A stretch of 51,937 nt of DNA from an uncultured Blautia sp. (GTDB lineage Bacteria; Bacillota; Clostridia; Lachnospirales; Lachnospiraceae), in the NCBI GenBank assembly GCA_900541345.1, contig UQJE01000011.1, positions 1 to 51,937 on the forward strand, in the 5' to 3' direction. Shown here piece after piece: positions 45,511 through 51,937 of this stretch (the first letter of the stretch is position 1; the number at the start of each line of letters is the position of its first letter). The notes under the pieces are model-generated. The model was given only the letters and a program-made list of their open reading frames with translations, was not told where the DNA came from and made no database searches. Both the position numbers and the translations under genes were made by a program.

Positions 45511-47553
45511 TCATCCAACCTTCGCCGCTGCTGCCTCCCGCATCAGCTCCTCATACACTTCACCTTTTTTCTCGCTTCCATGTTCTCCGGCCGGGTGATA
45601 AGTCTGTACAATTTCCGCCACCTTTTCCCGAATATCTGCTCTGTTTTCATAAGCATCCTTCATAATGCCTGCTAACTGCTCAAGAAGCTTTTCCACATCA
45701 AACGGAATCGGTGAACCAATATGAATCAGCTCATTTGGTGTTTTTTTCATTCCTTCCTCGGACATTAATTTTTCTTCAAAAAGCTTTTCTCCCGGGCGAA
45801 GGCCTGTGTATTCTATTTTAATATCTACATCCGGTTTAAATCCGGAAAGCTTAATGAGATTTCGCGCCAGTGTATCAATTTTTACAGGGGAACCCATATC
45901 GAGAACGAAGATTTCTCCGCCTTTTGCATATGTTCCAGCCTGAAGCACAAGGTTTACCGCTTCCGGAATTGTCATAAAGTATCGGATAATATCCGGATGT
46001 GTAACTGTAACAGGTCCGCCCTCTGCAATCTGCTTCTTAAAAAGCGGGATTACAGATCCATTGCTTCCCAGTACATTTCCAAAGCGCACTGCCACAAACT
46101 CTGTTTTTGCGTTACGAATCCTCTGATTTACTTCCTCACTTGCATAAACGCCCTGCATCCAGTGTGTGAAAAGCTGCGGAATGTCTGTTGCTCTTCCTTC
46201 TTTTATTTTGGCATCAAAAGCCTGAATAATCATTTCGCAGAGACGCTTGCTTGCTCCCATAATGTTTGTGGGATTTACTGCTTTATCTGTACTGATAAGA
46301 ACAAACCTTTCCGTTCTGTTTGCCATTGCAGCAAATGCCGTCTTATATGTGCCGATTGCATTATTTTTAATTGCCTCACAAGGACTGTCTTCCATGAGAG
46401 GTACATGCTTATGGGCAGCTGCATGATAAACCACATTTGGTTTATATTTTTCAAACACCTGAAAAATTTTCCTGCTGTCACGAACGGATCCGATAATCAC
46501 TTCCAGGTTAAGCTCCGGATGTTTCTTTTTCATTTCCTGCTGAATGTCATAAGCATTATTTTCATAAAGTTCAAAAACAATTAACTGCTTTGGACGATGC
46601 TCTGCAATTTTCCGCACAAGCTCGGACCCGATAGAGCCACCGCCTCCGGTAACAAGCACAACCTTTCCCTGTAAATATTCACATATCTCATCTGTGTTTA
46701 CTTTAATCGGCTCTCTTCCAAGAAGGTCCTCCACATCTACATCACGAAGAGCGCTGACCTTTACCTCTCCTGTGAGAAGCTGATAAACTCCCGGAAGGCT
46801 TTTAAGCTCGCAGCCTGTCTCTTTACAAATGTTTAAAATATCACGTTTCTCTTCTGGTGTAGCGCTTGGAATGGCTACAAAAATTTTTTCGATCTTATAT
46901 TTTTCCACACAGGAAAGGATATCATCACGTCCTCCTTCTACCAGAACGCCATCTACATACCTTCCCCACTTATTCGGATTGTCATCAATAAAGCAGCACA
47001 CGTAATCTTTTGCTTCCTTGGCACCTCTTATATCTTTTAAAATCATCTGTCCTGCTCTGCCTGCTCCAATAAGAAGGACTCTCTTTCCGTGCGCAAGCCG
47101 CTGACTGGCTCTTCTTCGCTCCCTCTCAAGAAGAACAAAGCGATATGCAAACCGAATGCCCAAAGTCATTGTAAACTGTATCAGTCCGCCGAAAAAATAA
47201 TAAGAAAACGGCATCCTTTCAAAAAACAAGGTCACTCCCACACACTGTGCCACAAATGTAACCGCAGTAGCTGCAACCACTCTCAAAAGCTCGCTGTAAC
47301 TTGCAAAACGCCATATGCTGTTATACAAGTGCAGGCGCCAGAATACAAATACCACAAAAAGCATATATAACGGAGCAAATCTGTAACACGCACTTAAATA
47401 TTCTTTTGGAATCATTGTATATTCGCAGTCGAACCGAAACCATAATGCCAAAAAGAATGCAGCAAATGCGGCAAGTGCATCGTACACTGCCAGACCAGTA
47501 GAAATAATCTGCCAGTGCTCAAGTTTCTTTAATCTTTTATTAATTTTCTTCAT
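45511..47553 (-). CDS. pglF: PglF/CapD-type membrane UDP-GlcNAc 4,6-dehydratase
   Basis: From the ATG at 47553 the protein has 680 residues: four N-terminal membrane helices (about 20-135), a first nucleotide fold (KRVLLIGAGRAGQMI) and a C-terminal SDR dehydratase (VLVTGGGGSIGSEL, YHAAAHKHVPLMED, LISTDKAVNPTNIMGASKR, RFGNVLGSNGSVIP). This long FlaA1 type makes the 4-keto-6-deoxy UDP-sugar that PglE aminates. It is the first gene after the main promoter. The open frame extends to a TTG at 47601 through the terminator's U-run and is not the start. An extra segment near 500 (FTHWMQGVYASEEVNQ) precedes the conserved RFGN block. Confidence 0.92.
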   Translation of the reverse strand: MKKINKRLKKLEHWQIISTGLAVYDALAAFAAFFLALWFRFDCEYTMIPKEYLSACYRFAPLYMLFVVFVFWRLHLYNSIWRFASYSELLRVVAATAVTFVAQCVGVTLFFERMPFSYYFFGGLIQFTMTLGIRFAYRFVLLERERRRASQRLAHGKRVLLIGAGRAGQMILKDIRGAKEAKDYVCCFIDDNPNKWGRYVDGVLVEGGRDDILSCVEKYKIEKIFVAIPSATPEEKRDILNICKETGCELKSLPGVYQLLTGEVKVSALRDVDVEDLLGREPIKVNTDEICEYLQGKVVLVTGGGGSIGSELVRKIAEHRPKQLIVFELYENNAYDIQQEMKKKHPELNLEVIIGSVRDSRKIFQVFEKYKPNVVYHAAAHKHVPLMEDSPCEAIKNNAIGTYKTAFAAMANRTERFVLISTDKAVNPTNIMGASKRLCEMIIQAFDAKIKEGRATDIPQLFTHWMQGVYASEEVNQRIRNAKTEFVAVRFGNVLGSNGSVIPLFKKQIAEGGPVTVTHPDIIRYFMTIPEAVNLVLQAGTYAKGGEIFVLDMGSPVKIDTLARNLIKLSGFKPDVDIKIEYTGLRPGEKLFEEKLMSEEGMKKTPNELIHIGSPIPFDVEKLLEQLAGIMKDAYENRADIREKVAEIVQTYHPAGEHGSEKKGEVYEELMREAAAAKVG
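45526..45552 (-). repeat. 27-bp direct repeat, copy B
   Basis: Located in the last codons of the PglF-like gene (EELMREAAA). With copy A it encloses the pglE fragment, so the fragment and one repeat behave as a duplicated or inserted 280-bp unit. Confidence 0.85.
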
Positions 47554-47606
47554 TCTTTCTCTTTCCCCTTTTGTCTGTCTGCCACCCAGACCTGCGCGCA
47601 AAAAAA

Positions 47607-47653
47607 GCAGATAAGTTCTACCCCCCCCTTTAAATTTTCAGAGCCTTATCTGC
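47607..47653 (-). terminator. Leader attenuator-like hairpin with G8 loop
   Basis: GCAGATAAG (47645-47653) and CTTATCTGC (47607-47615) form a 9-bp stem on the minus strand, followed by seven U. The 29-nt loop carries eight consecutive G (47621-47628). It lies about 55 nt downstream of the predicted transcription start and about 55 nt before the first gene. GTCTGC at 47684-47689 could pair with the first half of the stem as an alternative fold. Confidence 0.75.
47621..47628 (-). repeat. G8 tract in the capsule operon leader
   Basis: Eight G on the transcribed-RNA strand, inside the loop of the leader terminator. It is one of five such tracts in the variable capsule half. Confidence 0.7.
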
Positions 47654-47672
47654 CTTGTCTTATATGTAATTC

Positions 47673-47689
47673 GTCTGTAGCCAGCAGAC
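47673..47689 (-). promoter_or_regulatory. Small leader hairpin, candidate antitermination element
   Basis: GTCTG and CAGAC pair around a 7-nt loop, just after the predicted transcription start and before the terminator hairpin. The same GTCTG...CAGAC pattern recurs after the terminator (about 47573-47587). Processive antiterminators of the LoaP type act through leader hairpins; no such protein gene is in the window. Confidence 0.35.
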
Positions 47690-47715
47690 TTTTATCTAGT
47701 CTAATTTTGTCTATA

Positions 47716-47744
47716 ATTATAAAACAACTCTGTCGAATTTTCAA
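47716..47744 (-). promoter_or_regulatory. Main capsule promoter (sigma-A)
   Basis: TTGAAA and TATAAT are separated by exactly 17 nt on the minus strand, the best promoter in the window. The expected start is near 47708, giving a leader of about 155 nt before the pglF-like ATG. Confidence 0.85.
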
Positions 47745-47826
47745 TGTTTTTGCAAGAATTCTTTATGTAAAATTCTCATATATTTTATCCGAATTATCTG
47801 TGTTTTTTTCTATTTCATAACTTTCA

Positions 47827-47840
47827 ACAAGTAAACTTGT
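47827..47840. promoter_or_regulatory. Palindrome upstream of the capsule promoter
   Basis: ACAAGTAAACTTGT is a perfect 6-2-6 palindrome about 85 bp upstream of the -35 box in the otherwise AT-rich gap (47745-47945) between the WYL gene and the promoter. It could be an operator or activator site, perhaps for the WYL protein. I see no other gene or motif in this gap. Confidence 0.35.
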
Positions 47841-47945
47841 ATGTTGTTTTTGTAATATGTTTTTTTTATACAAAGAATATTTTTGTTAAACTGCACATTC
47901 TCTTTCCGTCTCTTCTCATATTTTATTGCATTTTACAAATTATCG

Positions 47946-48935
47946 TCAACCATACTGACGAACCAGACGAGCGACTTCCTCTCGCATCTGCTGGATCACC
48001 AAATCCGGACCGATAATTTTCACTTTTTCCCCAAGAGAAAACACCCAGCCCATAAATTGGCGGCTGACACGCACATTTACGCTTACGGTAAATCGGTTCC
48101 CATCTGTCGGAATCATCATTACGTCTTTGCCAAATCGGTCGATCACAACTCCCGCCAGAGAATTATCCACCAAAAGTTTTACGGTCTGCTCTTCACCTCC
48201 GTACATTCCAAAACTTTTTTTCGCATATTCTGCCATATCCAGTTTTGTAAAATATTCTGATCCTTCCCGTTTCTCCTCTGACATACTGATATGAAGCATC
48301 TTATCTACACGATAATGCTTAATAAGCCCCGCTTCCGAATCAAATCCCACCAGATAATAATTCTCATCATCCCAGGATAATCCCCAGGGGCTGATATGAT
48401 ACCACGCTCCGTTATGCCGAAGTTCCATCTCTTTTTTTATATTCCACTGATAATACTGAAATTTAATCTTCCGATTTTCAGAAATCGCATTGTGAATTGC
48501 ATCTACCGTATAGTAAATACTCTCATTCATAGTCTTTATTCTTCCGGATACATACACCTGTCTCTGCAGTTTCTGAGCCTCATATTTACTGACCAGCCTC
48601 TCCAGCTTTTTAATCAGGGCATTTGATTTTCGTTCTGTAATAAACTTGGAGGACTGAATGGCATCTACCAGAAGCTTCAGTTCCGGAAGCTCAAAAAAAC
48701 GGCTTATCACATGATAGTGATAGCGGTTTCCTGTCGCTTCTCCCTCCACTTCTATTCCCAGCTTCTCCAAATCTCTCAAATCCTGATAGAGACTTTTACG
48801 ATCTGCTGTAATATCATAGGCTGCAAGAGCCTCTATAATCTCCGGCATGGAAATATAGTGCTCTTCATCGGTTTGTTCTAACATAATCTGCGCCAGACAA
48901 TATAATTTAAACTTCTGGTTTTTCCCCTTTGGCAT
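47946..48935 (-). CDS. WYL-domain transcriptional regulator
   Basis: From the ATG at 48935 (AGGTGAAAGTC upstream; the GTG at 48944 is within this ribosome site) the protein has 329 residues. A winged-helix domain (about 1-75, ITADRKSLYQDLRDLEKLGI) is followed by the WYL sensor domain with WYHISPWGLSWDDENYYLVGFD and a C-terminal extension (WCX-like). WYL proteins bind nucleic-acid ligands and repress or activate neighbouring genes. It is encoded directly upstream of the main capsule promoter on the same strand, so it may control capsule transcription or itself. Confidence 0.9.
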   Translation of the reverse strand: MPKGKNQKFKLYCLAQIMLEQTDEEHYISMPEIIEALAAYDITADRKSLYQDLRDLEKLGIEVEGEATGNRYHYHVISRFFELPELKLLVDAIQSSKFITERKSNALIKKLERLVSKYEAQKLQRQVYVSGRIKTMNESIYYTVDAIHNAISENRKIKFQYYQWNIKKEMELRHNGAWYHISPWGLSWDDENYYLVGFDSEAGLIKHYRVDKMLHISMSEEKREGSEYFTKLDMAEYAKKSFGMYGGEEQTVKLLVDNSLAGVVIDRFGKDVMMIPTDGNRFTVSVNVRVSRQFMGWVFSLGEKVKIIGPDLVIQQMREEVARLVRQYG

Positions 48936-49058
48936 GACTTTCACCTACTCTTTTCTGTTCCTCTCGGGACAAATCATTTCCTCTGCTTCTTCGAATTTAT
49001 CAGCATCTCTTTTTAATACTTTACAAAAGACAACACAATATGGCAACCCCTGCTTTGC

Positions 49059-49130
49059 CTATCTCCGCATTGATAACTTCTCAAGCCCGCTCCCAATCAA
49101 ATAAAAAATAACACCAACGATAATATACAT
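49059..49130 (-). CDS. Possible 23-residue membrane peptide
   Basis: ATG at 49130 with GAGAGGATTTAATT upstream gives MYIIVGVIFYLIGSGLEKL followed by four residues and TAG. It is a single hydrophobic helix with a basic tail. The rest of the 48945-49215 gap shows nothing else convincing. The ORF is short, so it may be chance. Confidence 0.3.
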   Translation of the reverse strand: MYIIVGVIFYLIGSGLEKLSMRR

Positions 49131-49215
49131 AATTAAATCCTCTCTTCCATATTTTAATATCTTTCATAATTTTTCTCCCACATTTTTATACAAAACTACA
49201 TTTCCTTATTTATCA

Positions 49216-49542
49216 TTACGCCTGCCCCACCGCTTCTTTTACCAGACTCTTTTTGCAAATTTTACAAATTGTTCCCGCCGATGTAACAAGAACTACCTTT
49301 GCATACGCAGCATTTCCAATCTTGTCATAAAGGCGTCCGGCACTCATTGATTCCCCTATCACCGTATAAGAACTGTTTGCTACATACCCGATTTTTCCAA
49401 GACCTTCATACATCACTTTGATTGCTTCCTTGTCATATTCATTATCCGGTTCTTTCTCTAATCGGATTTTCATATCTTTTTCCAGAAAATCACTTCCAAA
49501 ATAATGCTTTGTCCCTGTCAATGTGATAAATATTTTTGCCAT
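49216..49542 (-). CDS. HIRAN-domain protein
   Basis: A 108-residue protein. FITLTGTKHYFGSDFLEKDMKIRLEKEPDNEYDKEAIKV and GKIGYVANS are the HIRAN core, a small DNA-end or stalled-fork binding domain. The C-terminus has TICKICKK with two Cys. The ATG at 49542 follows AGAGGAGAAAAAAGA. It starts 20 nt after a 42-residue repeat protein gene, so the two probably form one unit. Confidence 0.85.
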   Translation of the reverse strand: MAKIFITLTGTKHYFGSDFLEKDMKIRLEKEPDNEYDKEAIKVMYEGLGKIGYVANSSYTVIGESMSAGRLYDKIGNAAYAKVVLVTSAGTICKICKKSLVKEAVGQA

Positions 49543-49562
49543 TCTTTTTTCTCCTCTCTGCT

Positions 49563-49691
49563 TTAATCATCGTAATGATCCCAGCCGCCAAAAATCCCAT
49601 GACTGCTATGACCCGTTTTTCGTCCATTTTCATCATAATGATTTATTCCGCCGAATATTCCCCTTCTACTGTACCCATCTTTTCTGCTCAT
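49563..49691 (-). CDS. Small internally repeated protein (GIFGG-x-x-HYD repeats), 42 aa
   Basis: From the ATG at 49691 (GGAGGAATAAAA upstream) the protein has 42 residues with two copies of GIFGG(I/W)(N/D)HYD separated by ENGRKTGHSSH. No membrane segment or signal is present. Function unknown. The good ribosome site and coupling to the HIRAN gene argue that it is real. The frame extends to 49772 without support. Confidence 0.65.
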   Translation of the reverse strand: MSRKDGYSRRGIFGGINHYDENGRKTGHSSHGIFGGWDHYDD

Positions 49692-49801
49692 TTTTATTCC
49701 TCCGCTTTTGTGATATTGTATTTCTTTTGATGAAATTATTTTATTATAATAAGTGTGGTATAAAAATCCCACCTCCTGTCAAACCAAAACTTTCTCAGAA
49801 C

Positions 49802-49838
49802 AAAAAAAGCACCTCTTAGATCAACTCCAAGAAGTGCT
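49802..49838 (-). terminator. Terminator of the AbiE operon
   Basis: AGCACTTCTT and AAGAGGTGCT form a 10-bp stem with one G-U pair, followed by seven U on the minus strand. It lies about 96 nt beyond the abiEii stop. The 49692-49933 gap holds nothing else I can identify apart from this. Confidence 0.8.
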
Positions 49839-49933
49839 CTCATTTCATACCATCTCTAACTGCCAGCTGTAATGCGGGTTGAACTACGATATACCATACT
49901 TTTCATTATTTTCTTTTTATATTCTCATTCAAA

Positions 49934-50776
49934 TCACAACAAATACTTCTTCATCGTATTCTCTACATAATCAATCACATTTTTCCACTCTAGGTTCCCT
50001 ACATAAAAATTACTTTTCTGAAACTGCGCCCAAAGCTCTGCTATGTGCAAATCATCAGATATCAAATGTAATGCATCTTCAATATCATTCTTACCAAAAA
50101 TAGTTTTCCTCTTTTCACAGGTAGCAGAAAATGCATCGCATAAAACCTCCTTCTCTATCTGCTCCCCATAGAAATTCATGATACTGTAGACATCATAAAA
50201 ATCTCTCAATCTTGTATTAGCAATACCTCTATTTATGATTGTCTGCATCTTCTCTGCCAGGAGTGTTTCTTTGTTATATGTAAGGACAGAAATTGTTCTA
50301 TCCTCAAACATCAATTTATAGTCGTATTCTACTGCCTTTGGTGTGATCACATCATCTGTAGAAATGTCGATTTTAATTGGTTGACGCATCCTGTCCAGCG
50401 TAGCTTCCAACATTACACGAATGCCCGGATATTCAAACTCTTCCATAATTGTTCTTGTACTTTTAACCTGAAAGCTAACATTATCTTCCAACGGGATGTT
50501 ACAAATATCTTCAATTATCCTTTGCACATCAGCCTCATGTAATGGCAATGCTTTTACAGTTGTATCAATATCCATCGTGGCTCGCGTATCTACACCAACA
50601 ATTGCCGCTATCAACATTCCACCCTTAAGAATAAAATTATCCCGATACGACGATATAGATACTCTTTCCAGAAATCTTTCCATCATAAAATTTCGAATTA
50701 GCGTAGTCGATTTGTTACTGTTTCCATCCGAAATATTTCTCACCTTATCTTTTAATTGTCTTGATGAACTAATCAC
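49934..50776 (-). CDS. abiEii: AbiEii/AbiGii family nucleotidyltransferase toxin
   Basis: A 280-residue nucleotidyltransferase of the type IV toxin AbiEii family. FILKGGMLIAAIVGVDTRATMDIDTTVK contains the KGG and the DID metal-binding motif. The later IKIDIST and LAEKMQTIINRGIANTRLRDFYDVY match the family's conserved Lys and Asp residues. It starts with GTG, overlapping the antitoxin stop by 4 nt (GTGA), with GGAGGTGTTA upstream. AbiE systems stop growth when phage infects, the antitoxin acting by repression. Confidence 0.92.
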   Translation of the reverse strand: MISSSRQLKDKVRNISDGNSNKSTTLIRNFMMERFLERVSISSYRDNFILKGGMLIAAIVGVDTRATMDIDTTVKALPLHEADVQRIIEDICNIPLEDNVSFQVKSTRTIMEEFEYPGIRVMLEATLDRMRQPIKIDISTDDVITPKAVEYDYKLMFEDRTISVLTYNKETLLAEKMQTIINRGIANTRLRDFYDVYSIMNFYGEQIEKEVLCDAFSATCEKRKTIFGKNDIEDALHLISDDLHIAELWAQFQKSNFYVGNLEWKNVIDYVENTMKKYLL

Positions 50777-51372
50777 ACTAACACCTCCACGTATTTCATC
50801 ACTTCATCTCGAATTCTCATCATATCCGCATATAGAAGCAACTGCGATAGTTTTTTGTCTTTCGATGACATATATTCCTTGATAGCTGTTTGAAATACTT
50901 GTACTTCATACTTATTACGCTTCATTATCAAATCGCAAATGCAACGCTCCTTATCGTAAACCTTAACCAAATTTCCACTGTTGGATGCAATCTCACAAAT
51001 TCCTATTTTGTATAAATCCGGTGCAGCATATTTTACCGAAACATCAAAATCATTATCCTTTAGATGGCTCGCATTATATCCCTGTGGTACAGTAACACAC
51101 ACACAGGAATACTCCCTATCTGTCAAACCATGCAGGTATAACGCAGTTTCTCCAGAATAAATAATTGCACCATTTCTTTGCTGTAAAATGAACAACTCAT
51201 CCGGCCACACATCATCCGTTATATATACACCTCTTGAGACCTTTTCCATACCGTGGTCCCTAATATATTTTGCAACATAGGTCTTAGAAACATCTTCATT
51301 ACACACCAAAGAGGTAATAAGATAGCCATTATATTTCTCAATAAAATTTTCAATTTTTTCTTTTTTAGTCAA
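50773..51372 (-). CDS. abiEi: AbiEi family antitoxin / autorepressor
   Basis: About 199 residues from TTG at 51372; the GTG at 51381 lies within the ribosome site AGAGGTG. The N-terminal winged helix (ITSLVCNEDVSKTYVAKYIRDHGMEKVSRGVYIT) binds DNA. The C-terminal part (GAIIYSGETALYLHGLTDREY, VTVPQGYNASHL, YDKERCICDLIMKRN) is typical of AbiEi. It neutralises AbiEii without direct contact and represses its own operon through inverted repeats, which are seen at 51390-51435. Confidence 0.9.
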   Translation of the reverse strand: MTKKEKIENFIEKYNGYLITSLVCNEDVSKTYVAKYIRDHGMEKVSRGVYITDDVWPDELFILQQRNGAIIYSGETALYLHGLTDREYSCVCVTVPQGYNASHLKDNDFDVSVKYAAPDLYKIGICEIASNSGNLVKVYDKERCICDLIMKRNKYEVQVFQTAIKEYMSSKDKKLSQLLLYADMMRIRDEVMKYVEVLV

Positions 51373-51389
51373 ACTTTTCACCTCTAAAT

Positions 51390-51435
51390 TTTACTTTTAC
51401 GCTTTAATTATATGTTTTAAAAGCGAAAAAGTAAA
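51390..51435. promoter_or_regulatory. AbiE promoter inside an inverted-repeat operator
   Basis: TTTACTTTTACGCTTTAA (51390-51407) and its near-exact inverse (51416-51435) face each other. On the minus strand TTTACT (51430-51435) and TATAAT (51407-51412) are 17 nt apart. One repeat arm covers the -35 side, the other the start region, so AbiEi binding would block the polymerase. Confidence 0.8.
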
Positions 51436-51551
51436 CTCTTTTTTTACTTATACGTCTTTATTTAATCTTCACCTCACGATATTCACCCTTACTATTCAGC
51501 TATACTCTTACCACTACCTGGGCATATTCGGAATTTGCACCTATTAGAAAC

Positions 51552-51569
51552 GTGCGCCGCAAGGCGCAC
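51552..51569 (-). terminator. GC-rich hairpin with GCAA loop
   Basis: GTGCGCC and GGCGCAC form a perfect 7-bp stem. It lies between the right-end ORF and the AbiE promoter, and is followed on the minus strand by GTTTCT. It may end transcription of the ORF at 51640. The U-run is weak. Confidence 0.4.
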
Positions 51570-51639
51570 ACCAAAAAAGCAGCTAACCTATTTTTCATAG
51601 ACCAACTGCTCGTGTTTCACTTCCATATTCCGTTTTATT

Positions 51640-51930
51640 TTACGAATCCGACAGTGAAATTCGTCGTATGCGCCTTTTTTTCTTATCTTCCGGATGTGGC
51701 TCCAGTCTTATAATCGTAATATCTGTCCGATCTGGTCCATAAACCCAGTACATTCTCATTGCACCGCTGGTTTTATTTTCCAGATAAGATTGCCACACTT
51801 TCATCCCATAGCGTCTGGATAATGGCTCTATTTCATGGGTTTGAAGACTCGGATAACCTGGATCAGCCGACAGCAGGTCCAGCCAAAGTTCCTGCATTTC
51901 AGGAATTCCCATTCGTATATTAAAATTCAT
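51640..51930 (-). CDS. Small protein, possible RelE-type toxin
   Basis: A 96-residue protein with the ATG just inside the window (AAGAG upstream). The helical first half (MQELWLDLLSADPGY) and the MRMYWVYGPDRTDITIIRLEPHPEDKK end, with its run of basic residues, resemble RelE/ParE-type toxins (SpoT-like beta sheet with a PHPEDKK tail). A partner antitoxin, if any, would be outside the window. I do not recognise it with certainty. Confidence 0.45.
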   Translation of the reverse strand: MNFNIRMGIPEMQELWLDLLSADPGYPSLQTHEIEPLSRRYGMKVWQSYLENKTSGAMRMYWVYGPDRTDITIIRLEPHPEDKKKRRIRRISLSDS

Positions 51931-51937
51931 CTCTTAT

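Noticed and set aside
1..51937. CRISPR array, tRNA or rRNA genes
   Set aside because: No regularly spaced repeats and no cloverleaf or rRNA-like sequence were seen on either strand.
1..51937. A LoaP/NusG-type antiterminator gene within the window
   Set aside because: None of the proteins has the NGN/KOW pattern. The antitermination idea rests only on leader and internal terminators.

Overview
This window looks like a chromosomal segment of a low-GC Clostridia species, most likely a gut Lachnospiraceae. That is an inference from A/T-rich Shine-Dalgarno-led genes, the Gram-positive CpsB/CpsC/CpsD/LCP set, a WYL regulator and Rpn-type genes; no rRNA or tRNA gene is present to confirm it. Every gene I could support, from about 51.9 kb down to 0.3 kb, is on the minus strand, so the window reads right to left.

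Right flank (51.9-47.9 kb): a partial-context small ORF that resembles a RelE-type toxin, an AbiEi/AbiEii toxin-antitoxin pair with a promoter buried in an inverted-repeat operator, a 42-residue repeat protein next to a HIRAN-domain protein, and a WYL-domain regulator directly upstream of the capsule promoter.

Capsule region, Wzx/Wzy half (47.7-18.4 kb): a near-consensus promoter (47716-47744) and a leader with a terminator-like hairpin precede a PglF/PglE/PglC/PglD-like set. This set would make a UDP-bacillosamine-type sugar and load it on undecaprenyl phosphate. Next come an ATP-grasp and a HAD protein, seven glycosyltransferases, an EpsG/Wzy polymerase, a Wzx flippase, O- and N-acyltransferases, a VioA-like aminotransferase, and CapE/CapG/CapF for UDP-N-acetyl-L-fucosamine. 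This half is heavily rearranged. It contains a broken acyltransferase, a capE'-rfbB' chimera, an ATP-grasp pseudogene carrying a 238-bp MITE-like insertion, a RecG-like pseudogene fused to it, and a truncated pglE scar flanked by 27-bp direct repeats. It also holds all five G7-G11 tracts I noticed.

Regulatory and attachment module (20.6-13.4 kb): VanZ-like protein, a fused sugar acetyltransferase-kinase, then CpsC (co-polymerase), CpsD (tyrosine kinase), an SGNH-like exported protein, an LCP ligase, a secreted coiled-coil protein and CpsB (PHP-type tyrosine phosphatase). A second good promoter sits before cpsC, and an intrinsic terminator sits between the secreted protein and cpsB.

ABC-export half (13.3-1.4 kb): a third good promoter leads into a coiled-coil glycosyltransferase, a DUF2142 membrane protein, a DPM1-like transferase with its DUF2304 partner, GT2 enzymes, a Wzm/Wzt-type ABC exporter, a methyltransferase and a double-GT2 protein, ending at a strong terminator (1381-1407). 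This looks like a second, ABC-exported glycan.

Left flank: an Rpn-family nuclease gene split by an in-frame TGA that abuts an ATG with its own strong ribosome site. This layout resembles the intragenic toxin/antitoxin organisation known for Rpn proteins.
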